This document shows, one piece after another, positions 25,624 to 33,879 of a stretch of DNA of 64,000 nucleotides. Made by a program: the position numbers and the translations under genes. The notes under the pieces were generated by a model. The model was not told where the DNA came from and made no database searches. It saw nothing but the letters and a program-made list of their open reading frames with translations. This DNA is from Sulfuricella sp. (GTDB taxonomy: Bacteria; Pseudomonadota; Gammaproteobacteria; Burkholderiales; Sulfuricellaceae): the NCBI GenBank assembly GCA_041651995.1, contig JBAZID010000002.1, positions 1-64,000 on the forward strand, written 5' to 3'. The first letter of the stretch is position 1. Every line of letters starts with the position of its first letter.

Positions 25624-26805
25624 TTATTGCACCAGCGGCAACGGGTAGCCGCGCGGCAACAACACCCACATCCTGCCCCGCTGCTTCATGCTACCCGCCT
25701 GTTTTCCGGCGTCGCTGCCAAAGCCCCAGAAAAAGTCGGCCCGCACCGCCCCCTTGATAGCGCCGCCCGTGTCCTGCGCCACCATCAGGCGCTGTAGCGG
25801 CTTGCTCTCATTCGGCCAGGTGGTCGAAAGAAATACCGGCGCGCCAAGCGGGATGGTTCGCGGATCAACAGCCAGGCTGCGCCCCGCAGTCAGCGGAACA
25901 CCCAGCGCCCCCAGCGGGCCGGCAAGCTGGTTCGGCAGTTCGCGGAAGAACACATAGCTGGCGTTCACATTGAGCAATTCCGTGAGCTTGTCCGGATTAC
26001 GCTTGGCCCAATCCTTGATGCCCTGCATCGAGGCTTTATCGAGCGTCAGTTCACCGCGTTCCACTAGTGACTTGCCAATGGATTTATAGGGGTAGCCATT
26101 CTGGTCGGCATAGCCGATACGCATCAACTCGCCATTCGGCAACTTGATCTTTCCCGACCCCTGAATCTGTAAAAAGAACAGATCCACCGCATTGTCCACC
26201 CAGAACAGTTCATTTCCTTTTACCGGCGCCGCGCCATTCTCGATTTCAGCCCGGCTGTAATAAGGCACTACCCGGTTACCCTGCAAGCGGCCACGCAGAC
26301 GCATGCTCTTGAGTTCCGGATAAACCGGACTTAGATCAATTACCAGCAAATCAGAAGGGGTGCTGTAGAGCGGGTAGCGATAACGGCTGCTGCGGGTGCG
26401 GCTGCCATTCAGCAGCGGCTCGTAATAGCCGGTGATCATCCCTTCGCTGCTGCTGTCTGGATTGACTACCTGGTAAGGGATGAAGTTTTCTTCAAAAAAG
26501 CGGCGCAGTGCCTCCGGCTGCAAAGACTGGTCCGCAGCAGCCGAGCACACCGCCTGCCATGCCGGCTGCCGCTTCAGCGTGGAGCAGCTTTGCATAAAAG
26601 CATCCCAGGCTAGCGTGGGATCATCCTCGCTCCAGCCGGAAACGGCGGCCCAGTCCGCAGACTGCAAGACAGGCGCAGCAAGCTCGGGCGGAGGAACAGC
26701 CGGCGTCACAGCTACTGGCGGAGCAGGCGGCGCGGGAGGGGGCACAGTGACACAGGCAGAAAGCAGAGCCAGCAGAAGCCAGGGAAATATTCGCAATATC
26801 TTCAT
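25624..26805 (-). CDS. mltA: Membrane-bound lytic murein transglycosylase A
   Basis: A 393-residue outer-membrane lipoprotein that cleaves peptidoglycan to 1,6-anhydromuropeptides. The signal peptide ends in the lipobox LLSAC, so the mature protein starts at Cys18, followed by a proline/alanine-rich tether. FFEENFIPYQV and MITGYYEPLLNGSRTRS belong to the MltA domain. The C-terminal 3D domain has VAQDTGGAIKGAVRADFFWG with the catalytic aspartate. Length is near that of E. coli MltA. It is cotranscribed with sirB2 and probably apaG. Confidence 0.93.
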   Translation of the reverse strand: MKILRIFPWLLLALLSACVTVPPPAPPAPPVAVTPAVPPPELAAPVLQSADWAAVSGWSEDDPTLAWDAFMQSCSTLKRQPAWQAVCSAAADQSLQPEALRRFFEENFIPYQVVNPDSSSEGMITGYYEPLLNGSRTRSSRYRYPLYSTPSDLLVIDLSPVYPELKSMRLRGRLQGNRVVPYYSRAEIENGAAPVKGNELFWVDNAVDLFFLQIQGSGKIKLPNGELMRIGYADQNGYPYKSIGKSLVERGELTLDKASMQGIKDWAKRNPDKLTELLNVNASYVFFRELPNQLAGPLGALGVPLTAGRSLAVDPRTIPLGAPVFLSTTWPNESKPLQRLMVAQDTGGAIKGAVRADFFWGFGSDAGKQAGSMKQRGRMWVLLPRGYPLPLVQ

Positions 26806-26827
26806 CTTTACCGCATCCAGCTCAAGT

Positions 26828-27211
26828 CTAGTGCAGCACGCGCGGCACGCTCAGGATAAATTCCGCGACTGGCGCCTCGAACCGGGTGCCGTCCTCGGCC
26901 ACCATCTGGTAACTGCCGTGCATGGTGCCCACCGGCGTCGCCAGGGACGTGCCACTGGTATATTCAAAAGAATCACCCGGCCGCAGCAAGGGCTGTTCCC
27001 CCACCACGCCCAGCCCGCGCACTTCCTGTACCTGACTGGCTGCATCGGCAATGATCCAGTGCCGGCTGATCAATTGCGCCGGCACGGTGCCCGTGTTGGA
27101 AATAGTAATGGTGTAGGCAAACACATAGCGCTCACCCTTCTCGTCAGACTGATCGGGAAGGTAAGCAACGGCGGTTTCCACTTGAACTTCGTATTTTTTA
27201 CTTTCGGCCAT
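26828..27211 (-). CDS. apaG: ApaG protein (Co2+/Mg2+ efflux-associated)
   Basis: A 127-residue protein with a fibronectin-III-like beta-sandwich, the whole length of the ApaG family. YVFAYTITISNTGTVPAQLI, SRHWIIADA, VRGLGVVGEQPLLRPGDSF and VGTMHGSYQMVAEDG are family-defining. The start at 27211 (MAESKKYEVQ) is preferred over an ATG six codons upstream. The biochemical role is poorly defined; in enterobacteria it affects Co2+ resistance and Mg2+ efflux. It lies 22 bp upstream of mltA. Confidence 0.93.
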   Translation of the reverse strand: MAESKKYEVQVETAVAYLPDQSDEKGERYVFAYTITISNTGTVPAQLISRHWIIADAASQVQEVRGLGVVGEQPLLRPGDSFEYTSGTSLATPVGTMHGSYQMVAEDGTRFEAPVAEFILSVPRVLH

Positions 27212-27319
27212 ATGGGTCCCATTGCACACGAAATTGGAGCATGAGGCAAGAGCAATTACCGCCCATTATCCCGGCACTTCAATTTCCACTGGCACTCAGG
27301 TAGAATTTTCCCCTTCACC

Positions 27320-27395
<76 letters not shown>

Positions 27396-27575
27396 GAACC
27401 CCATTCAAAAAAGCCTTGTAAACACAACGTGTTTTAAGGTTTTTGCGTTTCTATGTTGCTGATTAATTGTGTGTGTTTGTGTTGCTCCAAGCGACGGACA
27501 CCTACTTTGGCGCACATTTCGGTAGTTGCCGGGACACCCGCTTATACCGATCTATCCCAAAAGAATTTCCCTCGT

Positions 27576-27596
27576 AGTGGGACAAATTTGGGACAG
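27576..27596 (+). promoter_or_regulatory. Left GGGAC-type repeat pair, possible recombinase arm site
   Basis: AGTGGGACAAATTTGGGACAG contains TGGGAC twice, 12 bp apart. A close match lies near the other end (35925-35946), also with two TGGGAC units 11-12 bp apart. Paired repeats just inside both attachment sites fit integrase or excisionase arm sites. Confidence 0.45.
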
Positions 27597-27639
27597 CCTG
27601 GCAAGGCTGGGGCGCACTGCCGGTCGAGGTAAGATGTCG

Positions 27640-28060
27640 CTACCAAGTAGACGAGCAGTGTTATGGGACTTGGCAGCCACCGGTAGTGTAGCTTATGATC
27701 CGGTATATCGGGTTTCGACTCGATGCTCTTCGAGGTTGTCATCCTCGAATGTAGCCCGGAACGAGTGGGAGGCTGGGATTGAATTTGGTCCCGGCGCTTT
27801 CAGGACAGGCGCGCAATCGCCCATGCTGCCCGAGCGCTGGTGAGGGTGTCCGAGAAAGCAAATCTGCCGCGTATGCAACCACTCCGGGGCTACTGGACGC
27901 TAACGCGGCAGTTGAGCCACCCCAAAGGTGAGATAGGGGATCGGCAAAAGTGAATATGCGACACAGCGCCGGGGTAGCGTCCGGCAAAGAGCCTTGGGGC
28001 GTAGGGGCATGCGAGTGACCCTTCCAATCCCCGCCGGTGACATGGCGGACTGTCCTTAGG
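27640..28060 (+). ncRNA. Candidate structured RNA or replication control region
   Basis: Several perfect stems occur in order: TTCGAGG/CCTCGAA (27729-27735 with 27743-27749), CTGCCGCGT/ACGCGGCAG (27864-27872 with 27903-27911), GCCGG/CCGGC (27968-27972 with 27981-27985) and CCGCC/GGCGG (28031-28035 with 28044-28048). The DNA is GC-rich and non-coding, and lies upstream of an HTH gene and repA. Identity and strand are guesses; it could equally be an origin or an attenuator region. Confidence 0.3.
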
Positions 28061-28196
28061 CTCCCGAAATCAGGCCCTAGTCTTGCGGGCGTTGTCAGGA
28101 AGTGCTGTTTCCTCCAACGTCTTACAGAGCCTCACCGCAACTCGCGTAATGGCGTCGCCCTTTGGGACGACTGCCCTCTACGCAAGAGGTGCGGCA

Positions 28197-28538
28197 ATGG
28201 TCGTTTTTCCCGTAAGTACACTTGATTTTCTCTGCAAGAGTTTTCCGCCGACGCTTACCGTTGAACAGGTCAGCGAAATCACTAGCGAGCAGCCACAGAC
28301 CATTCGGAATCTGGTCAGTCAGGGCTGCTATCGCATCCCTTCATTCAAGATTGGCCGCAAACGTGTCTTCCGGCTGGTAGACGTTGCCGAATTCATTGAT
28401 CGGCAATTCCTTGCTGATCCGAGCCATCCGAGTCACCAGAAACCCAAGCGAGGCCGGCCGACCAAGGTTGAGCAACTGGCGCGGCGGCAAGCAGCGCAGC
28501 AAGCGATGCAGCGGCCCGCGCATGCGGATGGGGGTTGA
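28197..28538 (+). CDS. Small HTH (excisionase-like) DNA-binding protein
   Basis: A 113-residue protein. Residues about 18-55 (LTVEQVSEITSEQPQTIRNL onward, with PSFKIGRKRVFRLVDVAEFI) look like a MerR/excisionase-type winged helix: a recognition helix, a wing with GRKRVFR, and a second helix. The tail is basic and glutamine-rich (KPKRGRPTKVEQLARRQ). The ATG at 28197 has an AGAGGT site upstream; the frame extends further left but without coding character. It ends 3 bp before repA, so the two form an operon. It may regulate repA or act as a recombination directionality factor for the integrase at the other end; neither is shown. Confidence 0.65.
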   Translation: MVVFPVSTLDFLCKSFPPTLTVEQVSEITSEQPQTIRNLVSQGCYRIPSFKIGRKRVFRLVDVAEFIDRQFLADPSHPSHQKPKRGRPTKVEQLARRQAAQQAMQRPAHADGG

Positions 28539-28541
28539 GTC

Positions 28542-29327
28542 ATGGAGGCCAACCAATCGTCAATGCAGAGCATTTTTGCAGGCATGGCAACAGCCGCGCC
28601 CCAGCGACAACCAGGGACTGCCAGTCGCTCGCTTAGAAATGTTGATACAGATAAGCCATCTCGCATTCATTCCACGAAAGCGGTCAAGGCGAGTTCGGCC
28701 AAGGTTGCGGATCTTCTTGCCACCGCGCTCGCCATCCAGGAGCAGGAGGCGGCAGCAGCTGGCCAGATTGGCTACATGGCGCGCGCCATGATCTGGGCGT
28801 CCATGCCGCATAAAAAGGTCGATGGCGCGCACTACAAGCGCGACAACGGCCTTGCATCCATTACCATGCTGGTGGACCCCGATATCGGTCTTCCCTACGG
28901 CAAGCTGCCTCGGCTCATATCCGCATGGCTGACGCGGGAGGCGAAGCTGACCGGATCGCGTGAGCTGATGCTTGGTCGTAGCCTCAACGAGTTTGCCGAC
29001 AAGCTCGGACTGTCAACGAGCGGCGGCCAGCGCGGCGATACGTCCCGACTAAAAGTGCAGGCCACGAAACTGTTCAGCACATTCATTTCGCTGAAGGCGC
29101 ACCAAGGCCAGGACTTCTCCTACAAAAACGTCGCGCTATCGGACGACGGCATATTGCTCTGGAATCCGAAGAAGCCATACGAGCGGTCACTTTGGGAAAG
29201 CACGATCACGCTGTCGGAGGCTTTCTACCGCGAGTGCATGGACTATGCCGTGCCATTCGATCTTCGCGTGTTACACCGCCTGCGTTCGCCGCTGGCGATA
29301 GACCTGTACGCCATTCTTTCTTCTTGA
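28542..29327 (+). pseudogene. Plasmid replication protein RepA (RepA_C family), C-terminally truncated
   Basis: A 261-residue protein of the plasmid-encoded RepA type. Residues about 107-170 read DPDIGLPYGKLPRLISAWLT then LMLGRSLNEFADKLGLSTSG, the conserved core of this initiator family. The last recognisable stretch is LHRLRSPLAIDLYA, after which homologues normally continue with WLTYRL-type sequence and 60-100 more residues. Here it ends ILSS and stop. The cut coincides with the start of a different open frame that has coding character, so the 3' end seems to have been lost in a deletion junction near 29310. Without the C-terminal part it is probably not a working initiator. Confidence 0.7.
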
Positions 29328-29385
29328 AGAACGCAAGGAAGGCTCAGCGGATCTGAAAGATCGTGCGTGGAAACGCGAGCAATCC

Positions 29386-30225
29386 TTGCCTGATGAACTG
29401 GGTTTCAAACCCAAGATATGCCGCGTCCCCATATTCGCAGAGGATGGGGCTCCGATTGGAGGAACTGAACTTATAAGAGTGGCAAGAGCCGAAATTCCGG
29501 ATATAACTGACTTCTCAGATATCGTTATTGATATCTGTGCGATGTCACGCGGCATATTTTTTCCTCTTACCCGCTATCTTAGAGACATTATCCGCGCATC
29601 CGGGAAGCCCATCTCATTGCATATCCTGGTAGTGGACCAGCCTGCCGTGGATTACAGCTACATTCCGGACTATTATGACAGCGCGGGCTGGATGCGTGGA
29701 TTTGACGGTGGAGCTGGACAATTAAGCAAAAATAACAAGGCCGTCAAACTTTGGATGCCCCAACTGATGGGCCAGCGCAAAACCGTTTACGAAACCCTTT
29801 ATAAATTCGTGAACCCACAAGATGTTTGCCCTGTGCTTCCATTCCCTGGCATCAAGGCTAAAATGGTGGATGAATTGGTCATTGAGTATAGTGAGCACAT
29901 TACCAGCACATGGGACACAGCCTTACAAAACATCGTGCTTGCTGCGGAAAGCGACCCACTGGATATGTACCATACAGTTGTGCGAGTAGACGCTGCCCGC
30001 AAAAAGATCTTCGAGAATTCCTTCACGATCCTGTCACCAATGGGAAGTAAGGTATCAACGATCGGTGGCCTTCTTGCCGCCATGGACCTAAACCTACCCG
30101 TTGCTTATGTCGAAACCATTGGTTATTTTGAAAACAAAAGCCCGGAATCGTTAGCGCTTTCCAATGAGGAACGATTAGTGCATGTATGGGTGGATGGACC
30201 TATATATAATTCTGAAAATCCATGA
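29386..30225 (+). CDS. Protein of unknown function with a CARF-like Rossmann segment; probably 5'-truncated
   Basis: The callable part has 279 residues and starts at TTG. Coding character continues upstream of this TTG in the same frame to 29302 (LLEERKEGSADLKDRAWKRE), just after a stop at 29299-29301. There is no ATG or GTG in that stretch, so the true N-terminus appears to have been lost at the junction with repA. The protein alternates strands and helices (FSDIVIDICAMSRGIFFPLT; ISLHILVVDQPAVDYSY). Near the C-terminus, LSPMGSKVSTIGGLLAAMDL followed by NLPVAYVETIGY resembles the GTK-type loop and following strand of CARF/HFX_2341-like ligand-binding domains. The stop overlaps the PfkB start by 4 bp (ATGA), so the two are translationally coupled. 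Function is unknown; a nucleotide- or ligand-sensing role is only a guess. Confidence 0.5.
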   Translation: MPDELGFKPKICRVPIFAEDGAPIGGTELIRVARAEIPDITDFSDIVIDICAMSRGIFFPLTRYLRDIIRASGKPISLHILVVDQPAVDYSYIPDYYDSAGWMRGFDGGAGQLSKNNKAVKLWMPQLMGQRKTVYETLYKFVNPQDVCPVLPFPGIKAKMVDELVIEYSEHITSTWDTALQNIVLAAESDPLDMYHTVVRVDAARKKIFENSFTILSPMGSKVSTIGGLLAAMDLNLPVAYVETIGYFENKSPESLALSNEERLVHVWVDGPIYNSENP

Positions 30226-31337
30226 AATCAGGCCAATCTATTAAAGCATCGCGACCATCCCCCAAAATCCTTGGGACAGGACTGATTGCGCTAGACATCA
30301 TTCTCGATGCTGACCGCAATCTGCTTTCCTATGGCTTGGGTGGGTCCGCCGGCAACGTTCTGTCAATTCTCGCCTCATTGGGATGGTCAAGTTCACCTGT
30401 AGGAAGGCTAGGGTGTGACGTGGCAGCTGACATCATCCTCGATGAGTTCAGATCTTTGAAGGCGAATCTGGAATTGATCGTGCAAGAGCACAGCACACCT
30501 ACACCAGTCATTTATCAGCATCAGCTTAATAATCCTGGCGGAAAGACACATGAATTCAGCTTTGCCTGCCCCGTATGTGGCGAGAAACGCTCTTGGCATA
30601 GTCCCTCCATTCAACTGCCATCGAGAGAAGTCCTGGATGCGATCAGGCCCAATGTTGTGTACATGGACCGTGCCACGCCGATCGGCATCCGGATCGCGGA
30701 GTATTACAAAAATCAGAATGTCCTGATTTTTTTTGAGCCATCAACCGTTGGCAATGACCCTGAACTGTTCACTCAGGCGCTGGCTGTTGCCGATGTGGTG
30801 AAATATGCGGATGACCGGCTCGATGACCTCGAAGCCTTTGACCGTTCCCATATTTTCGTGGAGATCTGCACGATGGGGAGCGATGGTCTGCGATTCCGTG
30901 CCCCGTCTCTTGGCAACGACTGGGTCAGACTAGACGCATTCAGTGCGCCGGCAATCTTCGACACATCCGGCGCAGGTGACTGGTGCACCTCGGGTATGCT
31001 GCACTATTTGTTCGATCGCGATCTCAACTTCTCGATCGGAACCGTTACTTACAACCGCCTGAATGAAGCATTGCGCTTTGGACAGGCTTTGTCTGCTCTG
31101 AATTGTATGGCCATGGGAGCCCGTGGTTTGGCTAGATCATTGCCCAGAAGCAAAATCAACAACTTGGCATCAGAACTTCAGAGGACCAAAATCGATTCTG
31201 GATTATTTGGGGCCGAAACGGAAGCTGCCAGTATTTTGCTCGAGGGCTGGTCTAGCCTGATTACTAGTCGGCTTACCCCCCAAAGGGTGCCAAATCTACG
31301 CCGCAACCACGGCCTCTGCTGCCACACCATTCTTTAA
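30222..31337 (+). CDS. PfkB/ribokinase-family kinase with a CPVC insertion
   Basis: A 371-residue PfkB-type kinase, which phosphorylates sugars or nucleosides with ATP. LGGSAGNVLSILASLGWSSS is the first family signature (GG...N). FDTSGAGDWCTSGMLHYLF is the second, with the catalytic Asp in GAGD. Between them, at about residues 105-120, is ACPVCGEKRSWH, a possible half zinc knuckle that ordinary PfkB sugar kinases lack. The start ATG overlaps the stop of the unknown gene before it. The C-terminal 20-25 residues overlap the end of the convergent NADAR gene by 42 bp and look unlike a PfkB tail, so the 3' end may have been altered. The substrate is unknown; context suggests a nucleotide or nucleoside rather than a catabolic sugar. 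Confidence 0.75.
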   Translation: MKSGQSIKASRPSPKILGTGLIALDIILDADRNLLSYGLGGSAGNVLSILASLGWSSSPVGRLGCDVAADIILDEFRSLKANLELIVQEHSTPTPVIYQHQLNNPGGKTHEFSFACPVCGEKRSWHSPSIQLPSREVLDAIRPNVVYMDRATPIGIRIAEYYKNQNVLIFFEPSTVGNDPELFTQALAVADVVKYADDRLDDLEAFDRSHIFVEICTMGSDGLRFRAPSLGNDWVRLDAFSAPAIFDTSGAGDWCTSGMLHYLFDRDLNFSIGTVTYNRLNEALRFGQALSALNCMAMGARGLARSLPRSKINNLASELQRTKIDSGLFGAETEAASILLEGWSSLITSRLTPQRVPNLRRNHGLCCHTIL

Positions 31338-31823
31338 CTTGGCTGGTCTTACGAGCTGTTTTGTTGCCAATTTTGCCCGTATTTCTGCCCTTACTTCCAT
31401 CAGAAGCTCGCCGAGTTTGTTCTTACCCTTACCATTGACTTCACCCCATAGGCGATTGACCGCATTATCCACTGTTGCAGATTCGACCAGGCGTTTATCG
31501 CCGGTACTGAGCAATAATTCCTGTAAGTCCTGATGCTGGGTAAATTTGGCAAGCAGAACCCTTTTCATGCGATCGAACTTTGTTTTCGACCAATCTGGAT
31601 GGACATCCCATACATAAAGCCCATGCGCCGCCATCGCCAATAACGACGGAGAAGGGGCCGCCATCAGCCATGTTCGAACTTCTTCTTTTCGGGCTTTTCC
31701 TGCTTGGTAGGCATGTTCAGATGTTTGAAAGATTTCCCCTTCGAAGTTGATGGGCCGACGATACAAATTGCTGAACATCCCGTAGGGCTTCTCATTTGCT
31801 TTGTAAAACCTGATCTCATCCAT
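31296..31823 (-). CDS. NADAR-domain (YbiA-like) protein
   Basis: A 175-residue NADAR protein. FYKANEKPYGMFSNLYRRPI, FEGEIFQTSEHAYQAGKA and RLWGEVNGKGKNKLGELLME are the family core (the SNF/Y and SEHAYQA motifs, and the late G-KNxLG motif). NADAR proteins are N-glycosidases acting on ADP-ribose-related or riboflavin-intermediate N-glycosidic bonds, and some reverse DNA ADP-ribosylation next to DarT toxins. No DarT is seen here. The AAGGAGG site before ATG at 31823 is very strong. The tail (LVRPAKLKNGVAAEAVVAA) runs into the PfkB gene in the opposite direction. Confidence 0.85.
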   Translation of the reverse strand: MDEIRFYKANEKPYGMFSNLYRRPINFEGEIFQTSEHAYQAGKARKEEVRTWLMAAPSPSLLAMAAHGLYVWDVHPDWSKTKFDRMKRVLLAKFTQHQDLQELLLSTGDKRLVESATVDNAVNRLWGEVNGKGKNKLGELLMEVRAEIRAKLATKQLVRPAKLKNGVAAEAVVAA

Positions 31824-31861
31824 AAAAACCTCCTTAATTAAGGCATTTTCAAATGCAGCAA

Positions 31862-32941
31862 TTAGGACTTTGTCGATTTATCGGATTTCCAATAATTCAA
31901 CACAGCTATTTCCTTGAATTCCTTCGCAGCGAGCAAGGCTGCGCTCTTCGCTGCATTGGATTTGTCGATCAATGCTCGCAGAGCTGCAAGCTTTGCATCG
32001 TCGATCAGAGCGATGGCACTTCCGATGCGGGTCGCCAGACTGGTGAAGCGCGACGCCCGCAGCCTTAGAATTTGGGCCTTCTGTTTCGGATCGGTCTCAG
32101 CCAAGGCCTTATTGAGTGTCGTGAGCCGTTCGTTGTCGACCTCCGTCAGCGTTGCTAGAGCCTCCACATCTGCTGGGCTCGTTTTTGCGGAGAGTCCGGC
32201 AAGCATGGTGCCGACTTTGGTGGCTGTTTTAGACAGCGCTGCGAATGGCTCGATGTTGGGTTTGTTCGCGGCTAGTTCTTTCGTGGCCATGCCTTTGACG
32301 GCGACACAAGTCTTGACCAATCCTTCTAGGATATCTAGTCCATATGGCGCGTAAGCGAAGTCGCCCTCGTTGTCGACATAGGCGCGGGCGCAGTGCGCAT
32401 CGAAGATGGCGATCTCCGAGAGTTGCTCAGGGGCCTCTTGGCCATGGGTCCATGTGAGATCGGTCGCGGCCCCATCGACCACCGCCTCGAAGACGGCGGT
32501 AGCGACAGCGGCGTGGCCAGGAGCCTTACGCATATCGGCGAGGATAGGCTCCCGCCGATCCCTAGCGCGGCAGGCTTGTTTGAGCACCCGCGAGTAACCG
32601 GATTTACCCGCGCCATTTTCACCATAGATGACGGTTAGGCCGGAGGCGGCGATTGGCAATCGCTGACCCTCGGCCAAGGCATTCACATGTTGGAGATTCT
32701 TGATCGCGCCGATCTGAACCACCCGATTGGGAACAGCCGGAGCGGCGAGTTGGGCGGTTGCTAGCTTTGAGGTGACCCGCTTTTCCGGGTCTTCAACCCC
32801 ATGCTCAGCCTTCGCTAACGCGAAGAGGTCTTCCAGGTCTGCGGGAGCAAGCGAGCGGTCAGTGTAAAGTCGCGCGACGGCGTCCTGTTGCCACGGATGC
32901 AACCCCTGTGACCACTGATGGATTTCTTGAATAATGCTCAT
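31862..32941 (-). pseudogene. AAA ATPase (AAA_13-like), C-terminally truncated
   Basis: A 359-residue protein. LTVIYGENGAGKSGYSRVLK at about residues 105-124 is a Walker A motif, and IFDAHCARAYVDNEGDFAYA is typical of large AAA_13-type ATPases that begin MSIIQEIHQWSQGL. Homologues known to me run to about 700-800 residues with a long coiled coil and a C-terminal Walker B/signature half. Here the frame ends after KEFKEIAVLNYWKSDKSTKS, with neither Walker B nor signature motif, so nucleotide hydrolysis is not expected. The loss of its 3' end abuts the NADAR gene (38 bp away). Related full-length ATPases are often linked to defence islands. Confidence 0.7.
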
Positions 32942-33009
32942 CGCGTCTCCGTCTGTATTTTTCTTACTGTCACAAGTGAATTTTGCTATCTACGCAAAAG
33001 TACTTTCGG

Positions 33010-33879
33010 CTACTTGCGCAACAGCCCCGGATATTTCTTCTGCCGCAACTCTTCGACTGCCTTATCCGTCAGCTTCCAGGCATCACCCTTGATGCGAACA
33101 ATCAGCTCTTTCCACACGCGCTCAAAAGCACGCATCGCGTCGTCATCGTTGAACCGAATCCCTGCGGGCAATAGCGGCGCGATGTCTTCGATGAGGTTGC
33201 GTGTGAGCTTTTCCAGCATGCGTTGTTCCGCCACTGCACGGCTGATGGGTTTCCCCTCGAGAGCCAGGTAGTGATCGAAGCAGGCAATGAGCTTGTCCGC
33301 ATCCAGCGCGAGTTGATCAAGCCCGTGATGTAGATCAAACAGGTCGCGGTTCTTTCGGCGCTGAAGCAAGGCGCGTAATTTGGTGCCGAATAGTTCTTCG
33401 GGCTCGAAGGAGACAATCTCGGTCTCGCCCCGATACCAGTCGTTTTCCACGGCGAAGGGGTACGTCTTGAGGCCGAGAAAGTTGCCGTGTTCACGTGTGT
33501 TGATCTCGACCTTGAGTTTTAACGCCGCCTGCGTGTCGGCTTCAGGCGTGAACTTGAAAATCAGGTGCATCGAATGCCCCGCCTGCTCGCGTTTGCACTT
33601 GCCCAGCCATGACAAGGTATCGCGGATTGCGTCAACCGTTGTCCCGATGGGTTCTGCCTGGGTCTGCACCAGATCGATATCCTCCGAGTAGCGTAGCGGC
33701 TGCGTGAACAACAGCTTATTGATGGCGGTGCCGCCACGAAACGCGATCCTGCCCTTCAAGGCGGGGGTATTGAACAGGTCGCACAAGGCGCGGCTGATGA
33801 TAAGGTCTTGTTCGATCTGGCGTGGATCGGGCCAAGGCGCTGTGGCGCTCCAGGCTTGAAGATAAGCGTTTGGAATCAA
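33010..33879 (-). CDS. AbiEii/AbiGii-family nucleotidyltransferase toxin
   Basis: A 289-residue type IV toxin. FRGGTAINKLLFTQPLRYSE then DIDLVQ holds the GG-S/T and DxD catalytic motifs of polymerase-beta-type nucleotidyltransferases. LKVEINTREHGNFLG and FGTKLRALLQRRKNRDLFDL are the later conserved motifs (a basic K-x-x-A-L-x-x-R-K-x-R-D-x-x-D stretch). Related toxins transfer nucleotides to tRNA or other targets. The start overlaps the stop of the upstream AbiEi-type antitoxin by 4 bp. All key residues are present, so it should be functional. Confidence 0.88.
   Translation of the reverse strand: MIPNAYLQAWSATAPWPDPRQIEQDLIISRALCDLFNTPALKGRIAFRGGTAINKLLFTQPLRYSEDIDLVQTQAEPIGTTVDAIRDTLSWLGKCKREQAGHSMHLIFKFTPEADTQAALKLKVEINTREHGNFLGLKTYPFAVENDWYRGETEIVSFEPEELFGTKLRALLQRRKNRDLFDLHHGLDQLALDADKLIACFDHYLALEGKPISRAVAEQRMLEKLTRNLIEDIAPLLPAGIRFNDDDAMRAFERVWKELIVRIKGDAWKLTDKAVEELRQKKYPGLLRK

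Larger units (their letters stand above)
27396..28196. other. About 800 bp without a convincing gene at the left end of the island
   Basis: No reading frame here has coding character or a good ribosome site. The first part (27400-27600) is AT-richer and holds the GGGAC repeats noted separately. From about 27640 onward there is a run of strong hairpins described as a candidate structured RNA or replication/transfer control region. Nothing else is recognised. Confidence 0.6.

Noticed and set aside
27396..28196. Retron msr/msd RNA
   Set aside because: The hairpins look structured, but no reverse transcriptase is encoded on the island.
29386..30225. C-terminal continuation of RepA by a simple frameshift
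   Set aside because: The downstream frame does not read like a RepA C-terminus; it is a different protein, so a deletion junction explains it better.
30222..31337. Ordinary sugar-catabolism kinase
   Set aside because: It lies in a mobile island with no sugar genes, is coupled to an unknown protein and has an extra cysteine motif, so a catabolic role was not adopted.
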